Source: Terana coerulea (taxonomy: Eukaryota; Basidiomycota; Agaricomycetes; Polyporales; Phanerochaetaceae). From it: a DNA stretch of 64,000 bases. The stretch is from positions 62,001 through 126,000 of the forward strand of contig JAKOGH010000763.1 of NCBI GenBank assembly GCA_024811115.1, read 5' to 3'. Numbering within the stretch: the first letter of the stretch is position 1; every line of letters begins with the position of its first letter. The position numbers and the translations under genes were made by a program. The notes beneath the pieces were generated by a model. That model was not told where the DNA came from. It saw only the letters and a program-made list of their open reading frames with translations, and ran no database searches. This document shows positions 11,382 to 28,178 of the stretch, one piece after another.

Positions 11382-12306
11382 ATGCGCCCCTCATTGCTTG
11401 CTGTTGCACTTCTTGCCACGAACGCCGGCTTAGCTGCCGCTCTTCCTACCCCCCTATCCATCGACTTGGCACGCATCGTCAATCGTGCTAGTGCCAGTGG
11501 CGGCAATGCGTCCTCCGGGAGCGCAGGATCAGCAAATGGCGGATCCGTCAAGCAGTCCGGTAGCCGTACAGGTACCATCCCCAACAACGGCAGCCGTCAG
11601 TACTCCATTCTCATAGACATATTGTTTATCTAACACATTTTTGCAGCTGTCGGCGGCGCAGGTGGTAGCTCTATCAGCGGGTCTGCTGCCGGAAGTAGAG
11701 GCAATGGCATGAGCAACAGCACTGGCGGCAACGCACGATCAGGCAACGCAAGCTCAGCTAATGGAGGAAGCGTCACCTCCACCGGGGGTTCGATCAACAA
11801 CTCAAACGGAGCGATGCAAGGCGGCCGTGGAGGCAACAGCGTCAGTGGAAGCGCACGCGGCGGTGATGCTAGGCGTAGACGGGACATTGCGAAGCGGCAA
11901 AGTGGCGGTAACGGCACCAGTGGACGAGCCGGTACTACGAGCGGCGGTAACGTGATCAACTCGGGCAGTCGCACTGGGTCGGTTTCGAACAGCGGTGCAT
12001 CGAGTAAGTTACACACCTCTTCATAATTTGGACCATTTATCAATCGTATTCTCAGGCACGAGCGGACGCGGCGGAGCTTCCTCCTCTGGGAACGCGAAAG
12101 GTGGCAGCGGTCGCGGGCAGGGCAGTGGCGGCTCAGCCTCCTCTGGCGATTCTAGCGCGGCTGCTGGCGGGTCAGTTGTCAACAGCGGTGGAACGGTTTC
12201 GAATGACGGAGGCTCGAGCGTGGGCGGACAAGGTGGTACCAGCACCAGTGGCAGTGCTCAAGGAGGAAGTGTAAATGGCTATTCCGCCTATACAGGTTTT
12301 AACTGA
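11382..12306 (+). CDS. Secreted Gly/Ser/Asn-rich repeat protein with dibasic processing sites
   Basis: Exons 11382-11595, 11647-12003 and 12056-12306 (274 codons). Residues 1-22 form a signal peptide (basic MRPS, hydrophobic 'LLAVALLATNAGLAAA', then LPTP). The rest is low-complexity Gly/Ser/Asn built of imperfect modules resembling 'ANGGSVxxSGSRTGT(I/S)xN'; each exon carries one or more modules. Mid-protein there is a basic cluster RRRR followed seven residues on by AKRQ, good Kex2-type cleavage sites. No cysteines occur in the mature part. It is probably an extracellular or wall-associated, intrinsically disordered protein, possibly cleaved into two repeat domains. I recognise no named family. 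Confidence 0.75.
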
Positions 12307-12702
12307 TAGTCACTGGAGGAAGATTTTCAGATCATTTTCATCATACAGCCTTCGCTCTCCGCATATATTTATTGTATACCATTGTTTTCCAGTCTCTGCT
12401 TTTATTCGACATCAGCTGCCATCATGCAGGTATTTCAAGTTTGTTTCACGCAAACGCAAACAACATAAGTTCAAGATTGAAACCCATCCTTCAGACACTT
12501 TCCCATGAGCTTTGCTACTGCGCTCTTGCATCTGCCATCTCCATTTCCCCTATCACTCATTACCTCCCATTCGCCCGGGTTCATGAGTCGTCTGGATTCA
12601 TCTTCTGTGGCGACGTCTTTTCCGGACGGCTTCTCCGAGAACAGCCTCATTCGCATCGCCAGCGAGAACAAGATCCCAATCATATTCATCCACCATTTCG
12701 GC
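12307..12702. other. Convergent 3' intergenic region
   Basis: Holds the 3' ends of the Gly-rich gene (+) and the F-box gene (-). Pyrimidine-rich and AT-rich; no gene seen. Confidence 0.55.
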
Positions 12703-14473
12703 CTAAGCATCGCACAGAGAGCAGCGGTCCGCGGAATAAGAGGAGGACTGGTATTCGGACCATGAAGACCCAGGCAGCGTTTCGGTCATGGTATCAAGCC
12801 AGGCTAAATCCGATCGGCGATCAAGGTGGGTTATGTTGTCCAGGTGGAGCACTCGAATTGGCACGTTCATCTTTCTGCGTTGCAGCAATAAGCGGTCCAA
12901 TTGTAGGCTCAGGGGAGCATCGCCGAACGGAGTGGCGCATCTACCATGATGCGTGTGCCAGCGCGGAAAGCGCACGCTCAGTGATGCGAGAGCAGGGAAC
13001 AGTGCATGTGAGTTTGGGCGGCGCGGGGGTAGGAGCTGGAGTGCATCGAAGAGGATGGTAGGGTTGTCTGCAGTCAATATAAGACTGCGGAGTTGGGAGC
13101 AGCCGAACAGGTATAGCCATTGCCCCATGGTCTTGAAGTCATCTCTGAAAATGTGTAGAGCCTGTAGTCCTGCCATTACGGTGGGATGTGGTATTCCTTG
13201 CAGAATGGAGGACTTCGGTAGTCCAGGGTGGTAGAACGTGTATAGCGGCGTTTCCGCGCTCTGGGATTCATTTTCGGGAGTGTGTTGCTCAAGCACAAGC
13301 TCCGAGATGGGGGTTGTCGACGACCAGATGGTGACAGAGTGGGCCCAATCCAGTTCCATAGATCGGACTTCTTGCGGGGCACCAACGACATTATTCCTAT
13401 TTAGTTTGGAAACAACAAGGTCCCAGATGGAGCTATAGTCGTACACGTCTGTCATCGCTGCATCTGAATTCAACGTGACCACTGTTGTCGAGGGATAAAT
13501 AAGCATCTGAAGCAAGGTGACGCAACCTCTGCCGTTGCCGTATTGAGACATTTCAACGCTCTGCAGCTGCGTAAGGGCAACTTTGGTAGCTGTAGCCAGT
13601 AATTCATCCAGGGATATATCGTCTGCAAAGATTATCTCTGTCAATTTCAAGACTTGCAAGAGTGGTGCTCGAGAGATGACGCCGAGAAAGATGGGTATAC
13701 TGAGTGATTTAGAAAGAGTGTCGAGGTTAAGTTGCGTCAACGTAGGTCGTATCAAATTCTTCGCAAAAGTAATGGGGAATTTGTGCAGACCCAGAAATTT
13801 GAGACTCGGTAAGGCGGCGTCCGAGAGGAACCAGAAGTGGTCGGGAAGGGAGGTGGGCTCTGAATCGTCGAAGTCGCCATGGATGAAGCATAGTTGCAGG
13901 GTTTCGAGCCGCGGGGCATCTAGCCCTCTGTGAAAGCGTAAATCAAAGATCTTCATCAACCTGAGAGTCAGGGAAATGCTCATGTGCTCGATCCTATGAA
14001 GGTCTGATTCCAACGCGACGAGCGACGTGTAGTCAGGCTCGTCGCCCCCAGAGTAGCAGCCGCGTGTGATAGTCAGAGGCTTGTGCTTGGATCTGACCAA
14101 GAATGTCTTCATACAGGCGACCTGATCCGTCACGGGAATCAGGGCCCAAAAGGACGGGAAGTTCAGGGCAACCTCTCGCCAGTGGCGACAGACAAGCGTT
14201 ATCCTCAGCCACTCGTATCCTCGGCGATGGTACTGCTCGGGGTCCACTATCGAGTATTCGCATTTTCCCTGAATGTAATGGCGGAATATCGTGGCAAGGA
14301 TTTCTGGCGGGAAGCTGCCGATGCGTGGAACGAGGGAATTGCGGTGAGCGCGAAAGAGCGCGAAGCATCTGAAGCTCGTCCGCGACTCTTGTGAGCAGCT
14401 CGACCCGGGAAGAAATCGCCGCGTCAATGGTGACACTCGTCGTCAGCCCTGACAGAGTGGTGAGAGGCTCCAT
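12703..14473 (-). CDS. F-box protein with N-terminal coiled segment (one apparent 1-nt frameshift)
   Basis: Substrate-recognition subunit of an SCF ubiquitin ligase by family. Single exon, start ATG at 14473. Residues 1-40 form the short helix common to mushroom F-box proteins. The F-box follows as 'PRIGSFPPEILATIF', then 'LVCRHWREVALNFPSFWALI'. About 450 residues of degenerate leucine-rich sequence follow ('PSLKFLGLHKFPI', 'PTLTQLNLDTL'). The N-terminal 'LQMLRAL' and the following 'RAHRNSLVPRIG' lie in different frames, joined if one A is removed from the A3 run 14353-14355. That gives exactly 590 codons. Such genes are numerous and fast evolving in Agaricomycetes; the target is unknown. Confidence 0.85.
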
Positions 14474-21625
<7,152 letters not shown>

Positions 21626-21633
21626 TATAAAAG
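21626..21633 (+). promoter_or_regulatory. TATA box of SSP1
   Basis: TATAAAAG sits about 200 nt upstream of the SSP1 ATG. The block just downstream, 'ccccagcctggtgctgtccc', is also found at 23877 in front of SSP2. A long CT-rich leader follows, so promoter and leader were duplicated with the gene. Confidence 0.6.
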
Positions 21634-21831
21634 CCAGGGCGGTTTGGCCGTAGATCCCCAGCCTGGTGCTGTCCCCGCTTTCACATTCGCTACTCTTTTC
21701 ACCTTCTTTCTCTTTTCTTCTCTTCCCTTTACCTTTTACTTTTCTTCACCTTCTTCTTCTACTCGGTACGTGACTTGTGATCAAGCAAAATCGACTGCTA
21801 ACCGCACGCTACGGTTAGATTTTTTGTCACC

Positions 21832-22473
21832 ATGCAGATTACTTCCTTCCTCGCTGTTGCCGCCATTGCCCTGTTCAGCACGGTCTCCGCTGCTCCCATT
21901 GGCGAGCTTCAGGTACGCTCGCAATAGTTCCATGCGTAAGGACTGTGCTTACACCGTGGTGTATGACAGACCCTGAACGCTCGTGCCGTTGCTGTCAGCT
22001 TCACCTACCAAGATCCCGGTCTCAGCACGGCTGGGATCACGGTCCCCAAGGAGCCGACCGCTGCCGAATTCCCTTCCAAGAACGCGTTCAAGAGTGCACT
22101 GAAGGCGTACCAGCTCGCGAAGAAGAAGCTCGACGACAAGACCAAGCTGCAGACGGCTGCAGCTGCCAGCGTCCAGGGTCTGCTCAACGCCGCCCAGGCG
22201 GGTGGCTTAGCCGTCCCGAGCTCCCTCGCGGTGACCGTCATCAAGGACTTCCACAGCAGCCCGTCCGACTCCACCAAGCACGTCCAGTTCAACTTCAGAG
22301 CGTCCTTCTGCAGCGGTCAGTGCGTCGGTCACTCTTACGCCGGTGGATCGGGCAAGATCTTCGACGGCACCACCACCACTGCGACACACAACGCGCAGGT
22401 CTTCCCCGTACGTGTTGATTATAGCGGTGTCGTACCAAAGGCTGTGCTAATTTCTCTGCAGAAGCTGAAATGA
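21832..22473 (+). CDS. Small secreted protein SSP1, lineage-specific family
   Basis: Exons 21832-21912, 21970-22407 and 22462-22473; 176 aa. Signal peptide 'MQITSFLAVAAIALFSTVSA' then APIGELQ. Mature protein: a 'LNARAV' segment, an Ala/Lys-rich helical middle ('AYQLAKKKLDDKTKLQTAAA', then 'LLNAAQ'), then the conserved 'VTVIKDFHSSPSDSTKH'. A C-terminal core follows with two cysteines spaced C-x3-C ('FCSGQCVGHSYAGG'), 'GKIFDG', and 'HNAQVFP' directly before the last intron. The last exon encodes only KLK. Three paralogues are in this window, with exon 1 always 81 nt. I recognise no known domain. Extracellular location is predicted from the signal peptide; an effector- or wall-related role is speculation. 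Confidence 0.85.
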
Positions 22474-23843
22474 GCCTATGTCCCCACTGAGAAGTGGGAG
22501 TTGTTTAGCAGATCTAATGCACGTTGCGCCGTACATCGTCTCGGAAGTTATAATTTGTATTGTTTTGCAATCAATCATTGTTTTTCTTCCAACATTGCCC
22601 TGGCTGGAGCTCGTTGGTTTGGTAGTGCCATCACCAGTCGCCGACCACTGGAGTAAGTACGTCAGTAGTGCTTCGCGCCTTTTATGAGGCCCTTGGCTTG
22701 AGTACTGGCGTCAGGTACGTCCGGTACGAGTGAGCTAGGTGTGCGACTACTGACTGGAATCTTCACGAGCCTCTGAGGGGTCTATGTCATCCGACTCCCG
22801 AGTCGGGATTCGTGACACGGCTCGAATTGATGCTGCGCGCAAGAGGCGACCAAAAGTCGAGCGCCGTACACTGACCTCTTAAGCGCGCGCAGAGATACCA
22901 ACTTTGTGTGGATGTAGCTCATCGAGTTCTCATCCGTTCGCCTTCGGAACTCCACAAAGGGACCTATTACCGATGTCTGGCTATTGGAATATGACAAAAT
23001 TATGAGTATACTGGAAAACCCTGACGAGTTATTCGCAAAACTTCTTTCCCAATTTGGACAGGAAATTTTGATTTGTGGAGCAGCCGTGAGTATTTCGCTT
23101 CTACAAGCTCAAGCATTACGATTTTCGCAATTCTGTTATACACGAGAGACCCTATTTGTGCTACTTGCGGACACGTCCATGTAATTTTTATGACGGACGG
23201 ACGGGTTTTCGAGGAGCTGTAGGCATTTTGATTGCAAAGGGAGGTCAGTGTACGGCGCTCGACTTTTGGTCGCCTCTTGGCTGCGCGCGCGAGGCGAGTT
23301 TGCTCTTTCTTGCTACCACTGTCAAGCGACATGACCTCCGAAGACATGCGAGAATCGCCTCCAGGCTTCGACCACTTAGAAGTTTTTCTAGAGCCTGAAT
23401 GGACAGCCTGTCCTAAATATTCACGTGAAACATGGGCTTACTTCCAGCGGTGGTCATCTCCCAAACTCGTAGGGATGGCGAGTATCATGTTGTCATATCA
23501 GTGTCAACGTCTAGATGGGTACGTAGTACAGCTCACTACTTCTATGTAGACGTGGCTAAATCTCCGCTCTGGTTGCACAGACCTTCAAGTTTGCGCAAAG
23601 AGCACCGGAAAATCCTGAGTTGCATCACATACAGTGCACTGAGTGCAGGCTCAGCGTGGGTTCGCTGGGCAATGTTTCACATTCCCGAGTGACAACACCG
23701 TAGTGGCACACCGTCATGAAACGCGCGAGTCACTCTCGGCATTGTCTCATCCGATGACAATGTGTGATGCGCGCATCGGGCGCCGCCATGAAGCCCGGCG
23801 GCACCTACTGAGTGAAGGCGCGGGAACTGGCGAGGAGAATAGG
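22474..23843. other. Spacer between SSP1 and SSP2
   Basis: The right half (from about 23690) is a duplicate of the SSP1 promoter region (21460-21700). The middle carries a 38-bp perfect inverted repeat, listed separately. No gene is supported. Confidence 0.55.
22841..23278. repeat. Perfect 38-bp inverted repeat, MITE-like
   Basis: Positions 22841-22878 and 23241-23278 are exact reverse complements over 38 bp (right arm starts 'gaggtcagtgtacggcgctc'). GC-rich alternating 'gcgcgc' tracts lie just outside both arms. The interior is about 360 bp with no ORF. It sits precisely between the tandem SSP copies. Confidence 0.55.
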
Positions 23844-23850
23844 TATATAA
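23844..23850 (+). promoter_or_regulatory. TATA box of SSP2
   Basis: TATATAA about 190 nt upstream of the SSP2 ATG, followed by the shared 'ccccagcctggtgctgtccc' block also present in front of SSP1. Confidence 0.6.
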
Positions 23851-24036
23851 GCTGCTATGGTGGCTTGAACATATATCCCCAGCCTGGTGCTGTCCCACGT
23901 TTACACTCGCCTCTTCCTTTACTTTTTCTTCTCTTTTTACCATTTTTTATATTTCTTCTTCAACTCGGTACGTGGGCCGTCACTCAAGCAGGATCGCTTT
24001 CACTAACCACGCTTTTCACATAGGTTCTTTGTCGCT

Positions 24037-24675
24037 ATGCAGATTACTTCCTTCCTTGCTGTTGCTGTCCTCGCTCTTTCCGGCTTTGTTTCTGCTGCTC
24101 CTATCAGCGAGTCTAAGGTGAGCTCGTGGTATCTCAGTCTAAAAACACATGCTCACCCACGGCGGTGCACAACTTCAGACCCTTTATGCCCGGGCGGTGA
24201 CAATCGACTTCACCTACCAAGACGCTGGTCTCAGCACGGATGGGATCACGGTCCCCGCGGACCCGACCACCGCCAACTTCCCTTCCAAGAACGCGATGAA
24301 GAGTGCGCAGAAGGCGTACACGACCGCGAAGAAGAAATTCGACGGCAAGACCAAGCTGCAGACGACTGCGGCCGCCAGCGTCCAGTCACTGCTCAACGCC
24401 GCGTCCGGCACTTTGGCCATCCCGAACCCCGTGGCGGTCACCGTCGTCAAGGACTTCCACAGCAGCCCGTCCGACTCCAAGAAGCACGTCCTGTTCACGT
24501 TCCAGGCGCCGTTCTGCACTGGTAGATGCGCGTGCCACTCCTATGCCGATGGTACGGGCACGATCTTCGATGGCACCACCACCACTGCGACACACAACGC
24601 GCAGATCTTCCCCGTGCGTATTGATCATAGCAGTGTTGTGGACGCTGTGCTGACCTCTCTCCGTAGAAGCCGTAA
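24037..24675 (+). CDS. Small secreted protein SSP2, tandem paralogue of SSP1
   Basis: Exons 24037-24117, 24179-24613 and 24667-24675; 174 aa. Signal peptide 'MQITSFLAVAVLALSGFVSA' then APISESK. It shares with SSP1 'FTYQDAGLST', the Lys/Ala helix, 'VKDFHSSPSDSKKH', and the cysteine core, here 'FCTGRCACHSYADG' with an extra third cysteine. 'TIFDG' and 'HNAQIFP' follow before the final intron. The last exon codes only KP. Identity to SSP1 is high across exons and promoter, less in introns, so both copies appear to be under selection. Confidence 0.85.
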
Positions 24676-25642
24676 TGGGCCCATGTCGTCTTGTTACATA
24701 GTAGTAGGAAGGGCAGTTGGTGATATCAGCTTGGACAGCAGGCGCCGCGCACGTCGTGTCGTGGCTCGTATCGGAAGTTGGGATTTGTGATATCGCTTTC
24801 AAGTTGCAATGAATCGCTTTTTTTCTTTGCATTAGCAATGCCCCGATAGACATAGGTTGAGCTTGATCGTCCGTACAGGTGACTTCGTGCTTAAGACGAC
24901 AATGCTAAAACTACCTCGCCGTGGCGCACTGTGGCTAATTGAACGTGAAGGTCAACATTATGCCACCGTCAGCGTCGTGGCGTCGGAACATCCGAACACT
25001 GGCAGGAGCCACTAGTAGTTGGGCGCTCAGTTAATATCCAGCACGTGGCAAGGCGGACTTGCTTTTTCTGGGTGTCACCGATGTCTCCAGTGGCCGTTCG
25101 ACTGCAAAAGCCTGTCTTCCCGACAGCATCTTCAAAACGACGCAGAAACTGGCGGAAGTCATGAATATCAAGATTTGGCGGTATCTGCACGTAACGCCGA
25201 CGTGCCCATCCCGCGGACCCACTGAACAGGTGTGGACTGGGCAGAGCATGCTCTTGCCTTAGGCGACGATCCCAGAGAGGGAAAAACGTGGTGAGTGCTG
25301 GTGGGATGTTTTTGGTATAGAGTAGCTAATACCCTATGTCTCCCAGGCGTAAGGCCTTCCTCAAGCAGCGTGTTACAATCCACCTATCCAAGCCTTGTCT
25401 TGGCAATTCATATCTTCCGTGGGACTTCTGCTCGTTTGCCTGTGAAGGAATCAAAGCCTATCCTCTTACCACCGTTCCCGAGCCCTATCGGAGGGACACC
25501 CGCAGCTGTGAGCAACTTCCCAGATGCACGTGGAACTGAGTATCAGCTTCCCTGAGGTCACACGTCTAAAGACCACCTCTGCGCCTTCAATGTGAAGCTG
25601 GCCGGTATCTTCAGGGTCGCCAGGCCTCACCGCACACCCACC
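24676..25642. other. Intergenic region including duplicated permease 5' flank
   Basis: From about 24947 to 25642 the sequence is the inverted counterpart of 1470-2083. No additional gene is seen. Confidence 0.6.
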
Positions 25643-27473
25643 ATGTCCGAAAAACAAGAGACGGTCGTCACGGCCTCCAGTGTCAGCGACACAGCAGACA
25701 CTGCGGTGTACCATGGCGCCGCCAACGACCACAGAGACATGAAGCGTATGGGCAAGAAGCAGGAGTTTGTCCGCAACTTCAACATCGTGACCTCGATTGC
25801 ACTCACAAGCTGCGTGATGGGCACATGGGAGCTGCTGCTCCTGACCTCGTCGCCGGCCCTGGTCGCGGGCGGGACGGCGGGTCTCTTCTGGTCGTGTATC
25901 TGGGGATACTTTGGGCAGTCGTTCATCGTCTTATCGCTTGCTGAGATGGCGAGCATGGCGCCTACTGCTGGAGGGCAATACCACTGGGTGCGTAGTATTG
26001 TCTTTCTATTTACACAAGTAGCTGACATGTTCTCGGAGTTGTGCAGGTATCTGAGTTCGCGCCGCGGGAGATACCAGAAGATCTTGAGCTATACATCGGG
26101 CTGGCTCAGCACGCTTGCTTGGCAAGGCTTCATCGTTGTCAACGCATTTTTGTGCGGGGAAGTACTGCAGGCCATGATTGTGCTCAATAGTCCGGATTAC
26201 ATCCCTCAGCGGTGGCACCAGACATTGCTTGGCATTGCGTTTGTCACAGGCATCGGTGAGTACGCTATCACGATATGTCTCCTGTCAATTTTGTTGAGTT
26301 GTTTTTGTAGGTCTCTTCAATGTCTTTTGCAGCGCAGAGTCTCGCTCTCCTGGAAGGAGTCTTCGCAGTCTTACATTATGTGTCCTTCGTGCCATTCGTG
26401 GCGGCAATGTGGGCCATGGCACCCGTGAAGCAGTCGGGCAACCAGGCGCTCCTGGCCTTCCAGGACAACGGCACGGGCTGGAACAACCCTGGCGTCGCCG
26501 TGCTCATCGGCCAAGTGACCGCGATGTTCACACTTGTAGGCGAAGACGGTGCAGCGCACATGGCCGAGGAGACGCAAGAGTCGGGTCTCGTCGTGCCGCG
26601 CTCGATGTGGTGGACGTACCTCGCCAACATGCCGCCGACGCTCATCGTCCTCGTCACATACTGTTTCTGCATTGGCAACACCGCAGACGCGCTCGCGAGC
26701 CCGACCGGCTACCCCATCGTGTACACCTTCGCCCAGATGACCACCTCGTCGGCGGGCGCGACCGGCCTAACGTTCGTCTTGTTTGTGTTGCTGGTATTGA
26801 TTGCGGCCTCGTGCATGGCGAGCACTTCACGCCAGACGTTCGCATTTGCGCGGGACAACGGCCTTCCGTTCTCTCAGTTCATCGGGAAAGTCCATACAGG
26901 CTACAACGCGCCGGTCAACTCCATCATCGTCACCATCCTCTTCACCGTCGTCCTCACCCTCATCAACCTAGGCTCGGCCGCGGCGTTCAACGCGTTCCTC
27001 AGCGTCTCCGTCGTGGCGCTCATGGCGACATACAGCATCAGCATTTTCTGCGTCCTCCTCAAGCGACTGCGAAACGAGCCCCTCGTTCCCGCGCGGTGGA
27101 GACCCTTCGGGCGTAACGTGGACGAGGGCGCGACAGGTGGCGGTTTGGGGCGGTATGGCGTGCTGGTGAACAGCATCGCGTTGACATACTCCGTCTGGGG
27201 TTTCTTCTGGGGCTTCTGGCCTGCGCCACGGCACCCGGCGCCGGCGACGATGAACTGGGCGGTCGTCATATTTGTGGCTATCATGTCGCTGTCGGCGTTG
27301 ACATATGTTGTGCATGCGAGAAAGGTGTATGATGGGCCGGTGGCGAAGGTTGTGCAACTGCAACAGGATGACGGAGATGTTGGGGAGAAGTATCAGGGCA
27401 GCGGTGAGTACACGGAGCGCGTAGACAAATGCTAATCATAAGACTGGGTGCAGACCTAGAAGTGGACCCTTGA
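24947..27473 (+). repeat. Right arm of the large inverted duplication
   Basis: Counterpart of 1-2083 in opposite orientation, comprising the 5' flank and permease copy 2. The left copy is cut by the window edge, so the true duplication may extend further. Confidence 0.8.
25643..27473 (+). CDS. APC-superfamily amino-acid/GABA-choline type permease, copy 2 (two apparent 1-nt insertions)
   Basis: Full-length paralogue of the gene at 1-1469. Exons 25643-25987, 26047-26255, 26311-27403 and 27454-27473. Exon 1 is 345 nt in both copies, but exon 2 is 209 nt here against 208. The extra base is in GGG at 26066-26068, after 'VSEFAPR'. Exon 3 has T4 at 26325-26328 where copy 1 has T3, before 'FAAQSLALLEG'. 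Removing both bases gives exactly 555 codons. The last short exon ends DLEVDP; reading into the intron instead would end at 27435. Twelve or so hydrophobic helices are visible ('ALLEGVFAVLHYVSFVPFVA', 'LIVLVTYCFCIGN'). Role as for copy 1. Whether the insertions are real, making a pseudogene, or errors is open. Confidence 0.85.
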
Positions 27474-27805
27474 ATTTGAGATTTATACTTCTCGCTTGCT
27501 CCTAGCACTATTGAGGGGGGTTTCTCGAGGCTTTTCGGACAGTAACCTGAGTGATTAGCCCCAAGCGCCAACTGTGCAATGGTACCTGGGACGCTTTCCC
27601 CAAAGGTTTGATGTATGTCACTGGAAAGCTGGTCTGCCAGAAACACTCAACAGGAGCACATGACGTCGAGTTCTGTCATGTTGACATACGGATTGGTGAC
27701 TCCATCCCCAAGAGAAACGACGACTATCTGAAATGTGGTGGTGCAAGACACTGACGTCCTGGTGCACAGCGTTCATGTCGATTTCCATTCTTTGAGTTTT
27801 AGTGG
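27474..27805. other. Short intergenic region
   Basis: About 330 bp downstream of permease copy 2; no gene or repeat is seen. Confidence 0.5.
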
Positions 27806-27812
27806 TATAAAG
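27806..27812 (+). promoter_or_regulatory. TATA box of a 54-aa micro-ORF
   Basis: TATAAAG at 27806, 89 nt upstream of the ATG at 27895, matches the TATA-to-ATG spacing of the ALDH and Gly-rich genes. Confidence 0.5.
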
Positions 27813-27894
27813 TGGCTCGCTCTCGACGGGTGTTATAACATTAGACGCACTCCACCCTCCAATAATTTCTTGGCAATTACCACGTATATTCAGC

Positions 27895-28059
27895 ATGTTC
27901 ACCGACATTCTCGAAAGCCGCCGACTGGCCCATTGTCTTCACCTCCTCGGATTCCTCCTCACGTTCGCACCTTTGCTCGCCGTACAAATAATTGCTTTCC
28001 CGCTCGCCTGGTTCCAAGACATCGACATCGATGCCATGCTGGTCGATCTGGACTCGTGA
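27895..28059 (+). CDS. Predicted 54-aa membrane micro-protein
   Basis: ATG at 27895, TGA at 28057-28059, no intron. The sequence begins MFTDILESRRLAHCLH. A long hydrophobic stretch ('LLGFLLTFAPLLAVQIIAFP') forms one likely membrane helix, and the acidic end is 'DIDIDAMLVDLDS'. Basic residues before the helix and acidic ones after suggest an oriented single-pass peptide. A TATA box is correctly placed. I recognise no family. It lies 120 bp from the convergent DUF2264 gene. It could also be a chance ORF. Confidence 0.45.
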   Translation: MFTDILESRRLAHCLHLLGFLLTFAPLLAVQIIAFPLAWFQDIDIDAMLVDLDS

Positions 28060-28178
28060 GCGCAAAATTCGCAGCGATAGCACACCACCCATAGTCATTA
28101 TCATACCAATAATCATACACTCTATCCTCCCATCCGTCCATTCCATCCGACGACCCTTCGTTCGCGTTTGATTCTCTT

